From positions 186,001 through 250,000 of the forward strand of contig NZ_JYLF01000007.1 of assembly GCF_001043055.1 (NCBI RefSeq): 64,000 bases of DNA, in the 5' to 3' direction. The notes beneath the pieces are model-generated. The model did not search any database, was not told where the DNA came from, and saw nothing but the letters and a program-made list of their open reading frames with translations. How positions within the stretch are numbered: position 1 is the first letter of the stretch; every line of letters begins with the position of its first letter. The position numbers were made by a program, and so were the translations under genes. Below are positions 43,785 through 52,888 of the stretch, one piece after another. The DNA is from Pseudomonas weihenstephanensis (GTDB taxonomy: Bacteria; Pseudomonadota; Gammaproteobacteria; Pseudomonadales; Pseudomonadaceae).

Positions 43785-46453
43785 GCCAATGCGACCCCTC
43801 AAAAGCCTGCGCGGTCTGCGATCAACAGGGCCTGGCACTGATGCCGCTGCGTTATGCCGTCGCACAACCGGCCACTAAGAGTGCGCCAGCGATCCAGGCG
43901 CCGTTTGGTGAGGGCCTGGAGGCGGTGCCGTTGCCCACCGATAACGCCCACTACACCGTGCGTCACTTGCGCGGCGGTTACCTGTACGTGTTCAACGAAG
44001 TGCGTGGTGAGTGGAAAGCTTATGTAGTCAACGAAGATGCCTATCTGGTCGAGTACGACATTCACGATAAGACACCTCCCAATCTCTCAGGCGCCCGCCC
44101 TTGTTCGCGCATGGCGAAGTCGGCGGCGTCGCGTTGCGTGATGATCCCGGATGCCATTCGTGCCGGTGCTGTGTGGTTGGGCTTCAGCGATGTGGCCTGG
44201 ACTGACAGGGTGCTGGAGCGACATCGGCAAGCGGCGTATCGCGACAAGCATATGCGGCGCATCGACCTGGGTGCTTGGGCCAAGAGCCAGACCGTGCAGC
44301 CCCACCTGACCGGTCTGAGCAAGGCGCGGGAGGTGGTCGCCGAATACCACCTGCCTGCTCAATCGGCGGCGGCTTCTCAGACTGCGGCCCCACACCTGCC
44401 CGGCATCCGCTTACAAAGCGTCAATGTTCACGGCTACAAGGCTTTTATGCATTCCCCACAGGACTTCCAGAATTGCCACGCTGAACTGGAAGCGTTCTTG
44501 GTCAGTGCACAAACGTCAGGTCGCGGTGTGCCGCCTGCCATGGTCGCGCTGGCCGACCCGCTGGGCATCACGTTGGAGCTCAATGCCCTGACCCTCGGCC
44601 GGGTCGAGCGGTTTGAGCAGGAGGATGATCGCGACTGGAAAAAGACCACCTCGACCGCGATCCAGGGCCTGCGCCAGATGCTGGAAGAGGACGCCGTGGC
44701 CACGGCACTGGCGCGTCATCAAGGCGAACGCTATGCCACCTTCGAAGGCATGCCGCTGTACCCGGAATGGGATGAGGCAGCACGTGAGCGCAATGAGCTG
44801 ATCTTTTCTTCCCTACCTGCCGCGAAGGAAGCAAAAGCGCGCACCGACGCCTGGGCGCGCTACATCGACAACTACCGTGAAGCTGATCGCATTGCGTTTG
44901 AAGAGCAACTCCAGGTAGATCTTGAGCAGTTTATGCAGACCACCGTCACACCGCTGGTGAAAGCGTTGGCAGGCTGGTACTGGGGTGAGCCATTACGGCA
45001 AAGCATGCTGTGCAACCACGACGCAGAAGAATGGGACAGTGGCTTGTGCTTTACCACCCTGGTGACCGCCAGTTTGACCGGACTGACCGGGCACCCGTTG
45101 ATCATCGACAAACTAGTGGAGGATCTGCGTGGGCGTTACAGCGACCCCAACAACCTGACGATGCGGGCGTTGGTGTTGAACAACGATCGGATTGCTGAAC
45201 GCCTGGACGAAGCCGCCACACCAGAGTTGGTACTGGGCAACCCATTTGCGTGGCGCAATGTGTTGAATGCGTTTGGTCATGTGCTGGACGAATACGACAA
45301 AGGCCTGGTCAGCGGCGGTCTGGCCAGGGCTGCCGGGCTGGCGCACCAGATCTCCGGAGCGCTGGTGCGCAGCTTGGGCAATCCGTTGAAAGCCGGGGCC
45401 TCGGGGGCACTGGACTTGAGTGTTCGCTATCGCATGCTCGGGCTGCTGGGGGCGTTGTCGGGCAAGCAGATCCTGTCGTTGTCGACCACGGCGTCCGAGG
45501 CACAGATGGCGCACATCATCAGTGAAAAAGTTGCGCTGCTGCAGCCGGGGATTGATCGCAAGGCCTTGCAGGACAAGGTCACGCGGGAACTTCGGCAGCT
45601 GGAAAAACAAGCTGGGGTGCGTGAACCCACGGGGGCGAGAAATGCGCGGCAGAAAAAGGTATTCAGCTGGACCCTGATGTACGACGCAGATGTAGGCAAA
45701 GCCTTGAGTGTCGACAGTCGCGGCAAACTGAACAGCAACACACCGTTGCTGATGAGCCAGGACGAATTACGCCGGGTGATCGCGCAGCGTCATGCCACCT
45801 TGCCTAAGTTGGCACAAATAGATGTTGGCGTAGGGGTAGTGGGCGGGATACTGGATGGGTGGAATGCGTATATGGCGGTGCAGTTGGTGGATAAGGAAGG
45901 CGTTACGGCTAAGACGGGTATCAACTTGACGGCGGCGGCTTTTAGTTTGACCGGGGCAGGAGTTGATTTGATGGATCGGATTTTGAGGAAAGTTCCTGTA
46001 GAGCAATTGCGGCTTGCTAGGCCATTTAAATCAATAAATGGCCGATGGCTCGCACGTTTAGGAGGACTGGGATCTATCGCCAAGTGGCTAGGAGCCTTGG
46101 GAGGTTTTTTGACCTCGCTGGTAGATGTCATGAGTGCCTTCGAGGCAAAAGATAGACGAGATCAACCAGTTTTTTTACTGCGCTTCTCGGTTGCTGTAAT
46201 AGGTGTGATTGCAGCATCCTCAGTGCTGCTTGGTTTCATGACCGCAGGTGTAGGTTTTGTCGTATTCTTGATTCTTGCAGGGCTGTCACTACTTGGAGAG
46301 TGGGTTATTAATTTAGTTCGCGATGATGGCATTGAAGTATGGTTGGGTAGAACTCCATTTGGTGTTGGACAAGTGCTGTCGTTTGAGTCACTGTCGGCAC
46401 AAGACGACGCATGGAGTGAGTTGATTGGTGTAGATGTAAGGGGGGAGCAATGA
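43781..46453 (+). CDS. VasX/BTH_I2691-like membrane-acting T6SS effector
   Basis: An 890-aa predicted toxin that should disrupt target membranes. The N-terminus has a Cys-x2-Cys (Cys10, Cys13) followed by GLALMPLRYAVA and YTVRHLRGGYLYVFNE, the VasX N-terminal domain. The middle (about 230-620) is helical. The C-terminal ~200 residues have at least four hydrophobic segments, the longest around 800-845 (RFSVAVIGVIAASSVLLGF and FVVFLILAGLSLLGEW), typical of pore-forming T6SS toxins. AGGAGG four bases before the ATG gives strong translation. It overlaps the adaptor upstream and the immunity gene downstream by four bases each. From about 46.0 kb the base composition turns AT-rich, suggesting that the toxic tip was exchanged. 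Confidence 0.88.
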   Translation: MSQCDPSKACAVCDQQGLALMPLRYAVAQPATKSAPAIQAPFGEGLEAVPLPTDNAHYTVRHLRGGYLYVFNEVRGEWKAYVVNEDAYLVEYDIHDKTPPNLSGARPCSRMAKSAASRCVMIPDAIRAGAVWLGFSDVAWTDRVLERHRQAAYRDKHMRRIDLGAWAKSQTVQPHLTGLSKAREVVAEYHLPAQSAAASQTAAPHLPGIRLQSVNVHGYKAFMHSPQDFQNCHAELEAFLVSAQTSGRGVPPAMVALADPLGITLELNALTLGRVERFEQEDDRDWKKTTSTAIQGLRQMLEEDAVATALARHQGERYATFEGMPLYPEWDEAARERNELIFSSLPAAKEAKARTDAWARYIDNYREADRIAFEEQLQVDLEQFMQTTVTPLVKALAGWYWGEPLRQSMLCNHDAEEWDSGLCFTTLVTASLTGLTGHPLIIDKLVEDLRGRYSDPNNLTMRALVLNNDRIAERLDEAATPELVLGNPFAWRNVLNAFGHVLDEYDKGLVSGGLARAAGLAHQISGALVRSLGNPLKAGASGALDLSVRYRMLGLLGALSGKQILSLSTTASEAQMAHIISEKVALLQPGIDRKALQDKVTRELRQLEKQAGVREPTGARNARQKKVFSWTLMYDADVGKALSVDSRGKLNSNTPLLMSQDELRRVIAQRHATLPKLAQIDVGVGVVGGILDGWNAYMAVQLVDKEGVTAKTGINLTAAAFSLTGAGVDLMDRILRKVPVEQLRLARPFKSINGRWLARLGGLGSIAKWLGALGGFLTSLVDVMSAFEAKDRRDQPVFLLRFSVAVIGVIAASSVLLGFMTAGVGFVVFLILAGLSLLGEWVINLVRDDGIEVWLGRTPFGVGQVLSFESLSAQDDAWSELIGVDVRGEQ

Positions 46454-47490
46454 GCAAGGAGTCGCGTATATTTGATGGATGGTTAACTCGTTATAAGATT
46501 AATCGAGGCCTGAGTCTTTATGAGCTTGAGTCCGTACTTGAGGTTGATAGGCCGATAAATATCCCATTGATGGATAAAGGTTTGATAAGGGTGAATAGCG
46601 TTTTTGTGGAGTTTATTGATCGATTCTTTTTCTTGAGAGGTTGGGCGACAATGGGGTTCCTCCCATTCGCTATTGCCTGGAGTTATTTTGCTTTTTTGTT
46701 TGGGTCAACCATATATGTTCCTCCTAGCGATGGGGCGGGGTTGTCGTTTGAGCATATTTTATCTGGTTGGATCGCAACTATAATCATTGTTGTTTTTTTG
46801 GTCGTGATGTGCGTTTTTGGATTGTGTCGCGATTTTTTTTGTTACACATATTATCCAATTCGTTTCAATCGAGAAAATCGTAAAGTTTATGTTTTTCGGC
46901 ACAACAAGAAAAATGGTGTATTGACTCTGGAATGGAATAAAGTCTTCTGGTTCATCGGACGCTCTCGTGACGGCTCCCGGTATATTTATGACTTACGTGG
47001 CCATGTCTTGGATGACGAAAAAATCGTGCGGTACACCTTTGCTGTCGGTCAATACGGTGAAACTCAAGCGGAAATTTTGCAGCACTGGGAAACAATTCGA
47101 CTATATATGGAAGAGTCTCCCGCAGCACTGCCTTATCCACCGCTGGCCTTATCACTCTCGACCCAGCCGACCTTACGAAACTGTCTTCTTATTCAAATGG
47201 GCTGGTTGGTTTCCGGTCGATCACCAGTCGTACTTCTGTTCGGCGTGGTCTGGGGCTTTTTCCGCTGGCTGGCACTCAAGACCTGTCGTCAACCTCGCTG
47301 GCCCGCTGATATCGAAGCCGCGTGTCAAATCCCGGCCAATGATCCCTATCGGCAGACTGAGCCGTTGAGGGCTGGCGAATTTCCCGATTTTGGCGAAGCA
47401 GAGGAACTTCGGCAATCTGAATATATACGGGAGGCTCGGGCTGCGGCCGAGGCATATGAACAGGCTCGTTCCAAGGCAAACGCCAGCTGA
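46450..47490 (+). CDS. Membrane immunity protein for the VasX-like effector (DUF6708-like)
   Basis: A 346-aa inner-membrane protein with hydrophobic segments at about 65-85, 100-125 and 255-275, and a cytoplasmic middle with YYPIRFNRENRKVYVFRHN, WFIGRSRDGSR, ILQHWETIRLYMEESPAALP and a final CQIPANDPYRQTEP. I read it as a DUF6708-type protein, a family often found beside T6SS membrane toxins. It overlaps the effector stop by four bases, so it almost surely protects against that toxin. It is AT-rich in its first half. A paralogue lies at 48524. Confidence 0.78.
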   Translation: MSKESRIFDGWLTRYKINRGLSLYELESVLEVDRPINIPLMDKGLIRVNSVFVEFIDRFFFLRGWATMGFLPFAIAWSYFAFLFGSTIYVPPSDGAGLSFEHILSGWIATIIIVVFLVVMCVFGLCRDFFCYTYYPIRFNRENRKVYVFRHNKKNGVLTLEWNKVFWFIGRSRDGSRYIYDLRGHVLDDEKIVRYTFAVGQYGETQAEILQHWETIRLYMEESPAALPYPPLALSLSTQPTLRNCLLIQMGWLVSGRSPVVLLFGVVWGFFRWLALKTCRQPRWPADIEAACQIPANDPYRQTEPLRAGEFPDFGEAEELRQSEYIREARAAAEAYEQARSKANAS

Positions 47491-48522
47491 TGCATGAATG
47501 TAATCCTTCAGCAATCTGCGCGATCTGCGATCAAAAGGGCCTGGCACTGCTGCCACTGCGCTACGCCGTCGCACAATCTCTCAGGCGCCCGCCCTTGTTC
47601 GCGCATGGCGAAGTCGGCGGCGTCGCGTTGCGTGATGATCCCTGACGCCATTCGTGCCGGTGCTGTGTGGTTGGGCTTCAGCGATGTGGCCTGGACTGAC
47701 ACGGGGGCGAGAAATGCGCGGCAGAAAAAGGTATTCAGCTGGCCCCTGATGTACGCCGCAGATGTAGGCAAAGCCTTGAGTGTCGACAGTCGCGGCAAAC
47801 TGAACAGCAACACACCGTTGCTGATGAGCCAGGACGAATTACGCAGGGTGATCGCGCAACGGCATGCGAACTTGCCGAGGTTGGCCAAGATGGATGTCGG
47901 TGTAGGCGTGGTGGGCGGGATACTGGATGGATGGAATGCGTATATGGCGGTGCAGTTGGTGGATAAGTAGGGATATACAGCTAAATCCAGTGTCAACTTG
48001 ACGGCGGCGGCGTTTGGTTTAGTGGGGGCAGGTGCGGAGCTAGTGGGTAATATTTGGGCCAAGTATCCATCCGGCCAGTTACGGTTGGCGCGAACATGGA
48101 ATCTTATGGGTGAAAAAATATCGGCACGATTCGCTATTTTAAAATTTGTTGGGAAAATGTTTAGTGTTGTAGGAAGTATGCTTACTGCAATAGTGGATTT
48201 AATGGCAGCTGCTGAGGCCTATGAGAAAAATGATATGCCAATTTTTTACTTGCGTGCTTTTACCGGTGTGGTTGGTGGTGTCGTTGCATTGGCTTTGCTG
48301 TTGGGTGTTATGTCTGCAGGGGTTGGGTTTATAGTTATTTTGGTTTTGGCTGGGGTTTCATTGCTTGGTGAGTGGCTAATTAGCTTGTTGCATGATAATA
48401 AAATAGAAAAGTGGCGAGATAGAGCACGCTTTGGCCATGCAAGTCATGGTAGTTTTTTGTCTCTTGAGGCGCAAGAAATTGAGTGGAATGCAATGTTGGG
48501 TATTGAGGTTGGAGTAAAATAA
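47490..48522 (+). pseudogene. Orphan second copy of the VasX-like effector with two internal deletions and a stop
   Basis: The ATG at 47490 overlaps the immunity stop. The first 29 codons copy the start of the effector (Cys-x2-Cys, GLALLPLRYAVAQ). The sequence then jumps at a shared CAA to match about 44081-44205, and jumps again to match from about 45629, so about 0.2 kb and 1.4 kb are missing. A TAG at 47968-47970 replaces a Glu codon (GTGGATAAG-TAG). Beyond it the frame goes on to 48522 with a divergent membrane tail (FLRAFTGVVGG-like and GVGFIVILVLAGVSLLGEWL). It is a toxin-tip reserve followed by its own immunity gene, like orphan modules in Rhs and CDI loci. Confidence 0.85.
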
Positions 48523-48523
48523 T

Positions 48524-49555
48524 ATGAGGGAGTGTTCTCGGGTATTTGATGGTTGGTTGACACGATATAAAAAAAATTGTCTGTTAAGGGAGTATGAAAT
48601 AAGGTCGCGTCTCAGTCGGAAAGTTGTTATTGAAGCCCTTCCCCCTATAGATAAAGGGCTGCTTCGGATGAATGGTGTGTTTGTGGAGTATGTCGATCGT
48701 TATTTTTACTTGCGTGGTTGGGCGGCTATGGGAGGTGTTCCTATTGCATGTGTTTTTTTAGGGTTTTCTTTGTTTTTTGGTTTTGATTTATATGGATTTT
48801 CAAATGTTAGGGCTGAGTCGCAGGTAGTGGCGGCTTGGGTGGCAGTGAGTGTGTTGGGCGGATTTAGCATGGCTGTTTTTTATTTTGCTCTTTTGAGGGA
48901 TTTTTTCTGTTATACCCATTATCCGATCCGCTTCAACCGAATAAATCGCAAGGTTTACGTATTCCGTCACAATGGTGAAGGCGGCGTATTAGACCTAGAC
49001 TGGGATAAGGTTTATTGGTTTGTTGGCCGCTCGCGAGATGGCTCAGATATAAGCTTCGACCTGCGTTGCCATGTTTTGGACGCTGATGGCATCGTGCGTG
49101 ACACTTTCGCCGTTGGGCATTTTGCATCAACACGAGCGGAGATACTTCAGCATTGGGAAATGATCCGTCGTTATATGGAAGAGTCTCCCGCAGCCTTGCC
49201 ATTTCCACCGTTGGCATTGGTTATTTCAACGGAGCCTACCTGGCGAAACTGCATAACTATTCAGGTCGGGGGAGCAAGCGGGCACTCACCTCTATTTATG
49301 TTGCTGACAGTGCCTTGGGCATTCTTCCGCTGGATTTCCCAAATCACATGCCGCCGCCCGCGTTGGCCTGATGAAGTGGAGGCGGAGTGCCAGATTCCAA
49401 TAGACGATCCGTATCGTCTAGCTGAGCCGGCTTCATCCGGTGAAGTGGTAGGCCTGGATGAAGTTGCGGAAGCGGCATTGTTTGAATATCGTCAGAAGGC
49501 AGAGGCCGCAGCCCTTGCTTATGAGGCTGCCTATTCGAAGCAGGCAGCGAATTAA
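48524..49555 (+). CDS. Second membrane immunity protein (DUF6708-like paralogue)
   Basis: A 343-aa paralogue of the 46450 protein. Both begin (S/C)R-x-FDGWLTRYK and share YPIRFNR-NRKVYVFRHN, WF(I/V)GRSRDGS, ILQHWE-IR-YMEESPAALP and CQIP-DDPYR, while the membrane segments (about 60-80, 95-120 and 255-275) differ much more. This fits immunity proteins specific for different toxin tails. It follows the orphan effector tail by one base. Since that effector is broken, the gene may persist to protect against kin that still deploy the second tail type. Confidence 0.76.
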   Translation: MRECSRVFDGWLTRYKKNCLLREYEIRSRLSRKVVIEALPPIDKGLLRMNGVFVEYVDRYFYLRGWAAMGGVPIACVFLGFSLFFGFDLYGFSNVRAESQVVAAWVAVSVLGGFSMAVFYFALLRDFFCYTHYPIRFNRINRKVYVFRHNGEGGVLDLDWDKVYWFVGRSRDGSDISFDLRCHVLDADGIVRDTFAVGHFASTRAEILQHWEMIRRYMEESPAALPFPPLALVISTEPTWRNCITIQVGGASGHSPLFMLLTVPWAFFRWISQITCRRPRWPDEVEAECQIPIDDPYRLAEPASSGEVVGLDEVAEAALFEYRQKAEAAALAYEAAYSKQAAN

Positions 49556-49723
49556 GCTTCAGGGTGTGAGAAATTTTGCTCGTATGACAGTTGAGGGGAG
49601 TTGCGGCGTCTGTAAGTTTGTTTGAGCCACGCGTGGCACTAAATTGCTTCTCTGTTTGTAGGAGGTGACTGATAGATAAGGCATATTTTTATTTGCTTTT
49701 TATTTGATCCGATTCAGGAGCGG

Positions 49724-50185
49724 GTGATGGAGTCGGTTAAATCGTTGCACTATTCCGCGCATGCACTGGAGCAATTCAAGCAGTCGGCCCTTACGATCAG
49801 GAAGGACATGCCGGGGATCCACAGTGCTTTCATGACCGTCGTGTCACTGCTGCAAGAAAGTGTGAAGTTTATTCTGCCAAACCATGCTGATCTGATTGAT
49901 ATGAACGACTTGCGCCAAGTCCATATCAATATGGCGCGCTTGCCGTTCCCGGTCGTCGCGTTGGAGGCGCCGTGGATCCACCCTGATGGCGGTGGTGGAG
50001 ATAAGTCTGGGGGTGTGCGTTCATCTAAACGCATCGCGCTCTGCATGATCTTTACCGTGGAACTGGCTGAACGAATCCCCGAGCTTGTTGTTTTTTTGAA
50101 GGAAGAGCATGGCGGCGCAGTCGTCATTCCCCTGTGGTGGGACGACGGTGGCAGCAAATGGACCATGCGTGCCTTAGCAGAATGA
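49724..50185 (+). CDS. Hypothetical protein, probably truncated by a frameshift
   Basis: A 153-aa product I cannot place. It has ALEQFKQSALTIRKDMPGI, NDLRQVHINMARLPFPVVAL and a tail with ELAERIPELVVFLKEEHGG and VVIPLWWDDGGSKW. Shortly after its stop, other frames continue in a protein-like manner: NEVSAYVSGEASVGTRLRTS from about 50178, then VAAFVLLPEMFEYMVSQRS and TQIASDAQDVISMLFQTG up to 50422. The gene was therefore probably about 230 codons or longer and has suffered one or more frameshifts. The overall pattern recalls uncharacterised proteins in phages and plasmids. It marks the start of the decayed right end of the island. Confidence 0.5.
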   Translation: MMESVKSLHYSAHALEQFKQSALTIRKDMPGIHSAFMTVVSLLQESVKFILPNHADLIDMNDLRQVHINMARLPFPVVALEAPWIHPDGGGGDKSGGVRSSKRIALCMIFTVELAERIPELVVFLKEEHGGAVVIPLWWDDGGSKWTMRALAE

Positions 50186-50926
50186 AGTGAGTGCCTATGT
50201 GTCCGGAGAGGCAAGTGTTGGCACGCGGCTGCGTACAAGCTACGGCAGTTCCGGGTGGCCGCCTTTGTGCTGCTGCCGGAGATGTTTGAATACATGGTGA
50301 GCCAGAGATCTCATGCCGAGGTGTATACGCAGATTGCATCTGATGCGCAGGACGTAATCTCCATGCTGTTTCAAACCGGGATGATGCTTAATTGCGCCAA
50401 TGTGACGATCCCTGGGGGCTGATTCATGATCGACATGCCGGTGTTCCTCTTCAGCTTCAACGGTGAGACAGGTGTGCACCTGTATGCGCGCATGCCTGAG
50501 CCGAACGCGCCGGTACTGGTCACTAGATAACGCATTTGACCGACCGTCGCCTGGCCTTTCTCGCCCTTCGCGTGCTTTTCAGAAGCCACTGTCGGCGATG
50601 CCGCACGGAGATCTCGGACATGGCTGACACCCGGGACAGAAGTGGCTCCGATGGGGTAGGGCCGCTCAGTAGGACGGGGGGCATGCGTTGCGTGCGATCA
50701 TTGACCTGCAGTGGCGCCAGATCGTGGCGATAGGTAATCAATGAGGGTGGATGGTTCGTGGGCGGGTTCGATTGCGGAACCTTGTTGGCGCTCTGAAGCA
50801 GCGCGTGGAACAATGTTCTCACCGCGGGGTTGCTATGCCCAAAGAAGTAGTCCTTATTCTTATCCATCGAAAGCGACGAGCCCACTAAAACTTCAACGTT
50901 TTCAAAGGGATAGATGGATAGCAAGC
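50186..50926. other. Decayed stretch at the right end of the island
   Basis: No intact gene. 50186-50526 holds further in-frame and out-of-frame pieces of the gene at 49724. 50527-50926 has a minus-strand open frame (to 50945) of 140 residues that overlaps the tRNA-like repeat; it has no ribosome-binding site and no recognised motif, so I treat it as chance or debris. Confidence 0.5.
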
Positions 50927-51040
50927 GTCTCGTTTCCCGCTCCAAATTGTTGACCTACCGAGTTCCAAGGAAGTCTGTAGGTCATTGAAAATAGACGCTT
51001 CGGCGTCTTCTTTCGTTCCAGTACTATCCACTGAAAACCA
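50927..51040 (+). repeat. Right direct repeat of the T6SS island (attR-like)
   Basis: GTCTCGTTTCCCGCTCCA at 50927-50944 is identical to the 3' end of tRNA-Gly (9124-9141). The next ~95 bases match the region after the tRNA, including the terminator hairpin with its TTCG loop (50993-51008), with scattered mismatches and one indel. The 5' part of the tRNA is absent. This is the expected scar of tRNA-directed integration and defines an island of about 41.8 kb. Confidence 0.75.
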
Positions 51041-51099
51041 ACAACAGCCACGAAATTTAAGTACATTTTCAAGTACATGGATTGGGGGTAAAAAGCACT

Positions 51100-51300
51100 G
51101 CGGTTTGTTGGTGGAGCCCCACGGGCTGGAATCGGTACCTATCTCCTCATTGTGTCAGCACCCTCAAGAGCATCGTCGAGAACACGCTCGACAACGCCCT
51201 CACGGGCATGGGTTACCAGGGGCTACAGACCGGTCACGGTATTCGGGGACGTTGTCTACCGCATTGAATGATCAGCAGATACGGCATGAACGGCGTAGCG
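51100..51300 (+). pseudogene. Remnant of a tyrosine integrase C-terminus
   Basis: In one frame ENTLDNALTGMGYQGLQTGH precedes GIRG (about 51170-51252), then a shift leads to LSTALNDQQIRH (about 51253-51290). This mirrors the conserved integrase block S-E-N-T-x2-AL-x-MGY-x4-TGHGFR-x3-STALNE, which includes the catalytic His-x2-Arg. Stops and shifts break it on both sides, and the catalytic-domain N-terminus and final Tyr are not found. It lies right behind the right repeat, as expected for an element integrated in tRNA-Gly. Confidence 0.45.
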
Positions 51301-51638
51301 GCCCCGGCACAGTTGTAGCCGAGCTGGCTGGTCAAACGACTGAAGGGCAATGCACCTGCATGACCGATCACATTGGCGATCTTGAAGCTGATCAGGGCGT
51401 TTTCGTGCACTTGATTGCTAGTGCGGTCACCCCCCCGCCTTGTGCGGCTGGATTGGCAGGGCTTAGCAACGCATCCAGGACGTAGTGCCGAACCTTGATC
51501 GAGGCTCTGACCTTGCAACCGTAAGGCGTGCAACGCAGCCAGTAGCGGACTATTGCCACGCGGTAGGCCAAGCAGGCCGGATGAGCGTTGCGCTATCGAT
51601 GGCCGAGGTGCTGCCGGTCAGGGTCAGCAGAGTCGAGC

Positions 51639-51938
51639 TTACTTCGTGCAAGTTAGCCTTGAGTACTTCGGCGGTTCCAGAAGGATGCCCGGTGTCATGA
51701 AGGTTGAGCAGTTGAACACGCGTCCCTTGGCTGTGGTGGCCTTGAAGGTCAGTTCGGCACCGCCGAGGAAGTCCTCCTTGCCTTTGGTCACGGGTCCCAT
51801 GGTCAACTCATCGGTAGAGGCAAGCCCGATCGTTTCGGCGGTAACTTTGTGGAGTTGCAATACGTTGGGGTTACTGGCACACGCTGCCAAAGCGCTGGTG
51901 AGTAGTAGCAGAAAAGCGACTCGGGAGATCGTTGTCAT
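51639..51938 (-). CDS. Small lipoprotein of unknown function
   Basis: A 99-aa product with a lipoprotein signal, MTTISRVAFLLLLTSALAAC, and lipobox Cys20. The mature part has VTAETIGLASTDELTMGPVT and GAELTFKATTAKGRVFNC, a small beta-rich pattern. ATG 51938 has AAGGAAT about eight bases upstream; the frame is open to 52052 without signal features. I do not know the function. It lies beyond the island repeat. Confidence 0.7.
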   Translation of the reverse strand: MTTISRVAFLLLLTSALAACASNPNVLQLHKVTAETIGLASTDELTMGPVTKGKEDFLGGAELTFKATTAKGRVFNCSTFMTPGILLEPPKYSRLTCTK

Positions 51939-52300
51939 GAGAGTGATTCCTTGGACGTGAGCGGTTGCAGCCTCTTTTCTCTTAGAGAGACTGAACGATT
52001 CGTTTTGGAGTGTGGTTTTTGCCCTTCGGCGAGCGGAGTCTAGGAACGTCAATCTGCCCTCACAATGGGTCGGCAGAAATCAGGAGCGGGATGACCGCTT
52101 GCGGCGTTAATGTCTGACAGTTGCGTCCTACAAATTTGACGTCGGTCTTGGTCTTAACGCAATAACCAATCCAGGTTTGTCACAGCCAGTGGGTTCCAGC
52201 GATGGGCTGGAATCCACCGACCGTGTAGCAAGGATGGTCAGGTGCTTCAGAGTGCAAGGTGGTTGAAGTAATCCTGGCGGAGTTCGCGCCGTTGCGGTTT
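51939..52300. other. Gap of 362 bp with a possible gene fragment
   Basis: Mostly without signals. On the minus strand around 52160-52050 a short open piece reads IGYCVKTKTDVKFVGRNCQT and ends at a stop near 52050; it has no start of its own and a stop just upstream, so it may be the tail of a lost gene. Confidence 0.3.
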
Positions 52301-52771
52301 TCAGGGGATTGGTCGGGACAACTTCAATGTTTGGGTGAAAGTGCCATTGCCGTTGGGTTGCGAGCTCATTTCACCCGTAAACCCGGCATATTTCCCGGTG
52401 CTGCCGATGACCGCCACCACTGATGTGCCGACCTCGTGCTCTTGTCCGGCCACCACTAGAGTGCCTTCGACGTTGCCTGTTGCGTCATGGAACAGCAGTG
52501 TCCACTGACACTGGCTGTGAACGCTAGGTTGTGTATTAACGCAGTAACCACTGTTGCTGCCGATATCCTGTTGATCTTCATTCATCAGGGGCTGGTCAAA
52601 CACAAACAGATCGCCCTGTGTGGAACCAGTCCCCCCTAAATCCACCGTATTCTTGGTGCCCCGGTTGCCGTCCGCAAGGGTAACCAGAGTCAAGGATTCG
52701 GGCTCATGGGCCTGAGCGCCGAGGGGAAGTGTCATCAACAACAGGCAGAGCAGGCGAAAATAAGTGTTCAT
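52301..52771 (-). CDS. Secreted allene oxide cyclase/dirigent-like barrel protein
   Basis: A 156-aa protein with a signal peptide (MNTYFRLLCLLLMTLPLGAQ, cut near AQA-HE). The mature part reads GDLFVFDQPLMNEDQQDIGS, GYCVNTQPSVHSQCQWTLLF, EGTLVVAGQEHEVGTSVVAV, IGSTGKYAGFTGEMSSQP, the pattern of the allene oxide cyclase-like beta-barrel family, with two Cys placed for a disulfide. These bacterial proteins are secreted and mostly uncharacterised; enzyme activity should not be assumed. The frame is open to 52840, but the signal peptide fixes the start at 52771. Confidence 0.75.
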   Translation of the reverse strand: MNTYFRLLCLLLMTLPLGAQAHEPESLTLVTLADGNRGTKNTVDLGGTGSTQGDLFVFDQPLMNEDQQDIGSNSGYCVNTQPSVHSQCQWTLLFHDATGNVEGTLVVAGQEHEVGTSVVAVIGSTGKYAGFTGEMSSQPNGNGTFTQTLKLSRPIP

Positions 52772-52888
52772 GGGGACTCGATTGTCGGAGAGAACGTTGC
52801 ACGGCGCTGCAGGCCGTGCTGTCGTGATAAAGCGTAGCAATCGCTGACGGGATACGAGGGAAGAAGTATGTGAGTTTTTATGAGAGGT

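Noticed and set aside
50523..50945. 140-codon minus-strand frame at the right repeat
   Set aside because: It overlaps the tRNA-derived repeat, begins with residues encoded by the tRNA complement and has no ribosome-binding site or known motif.
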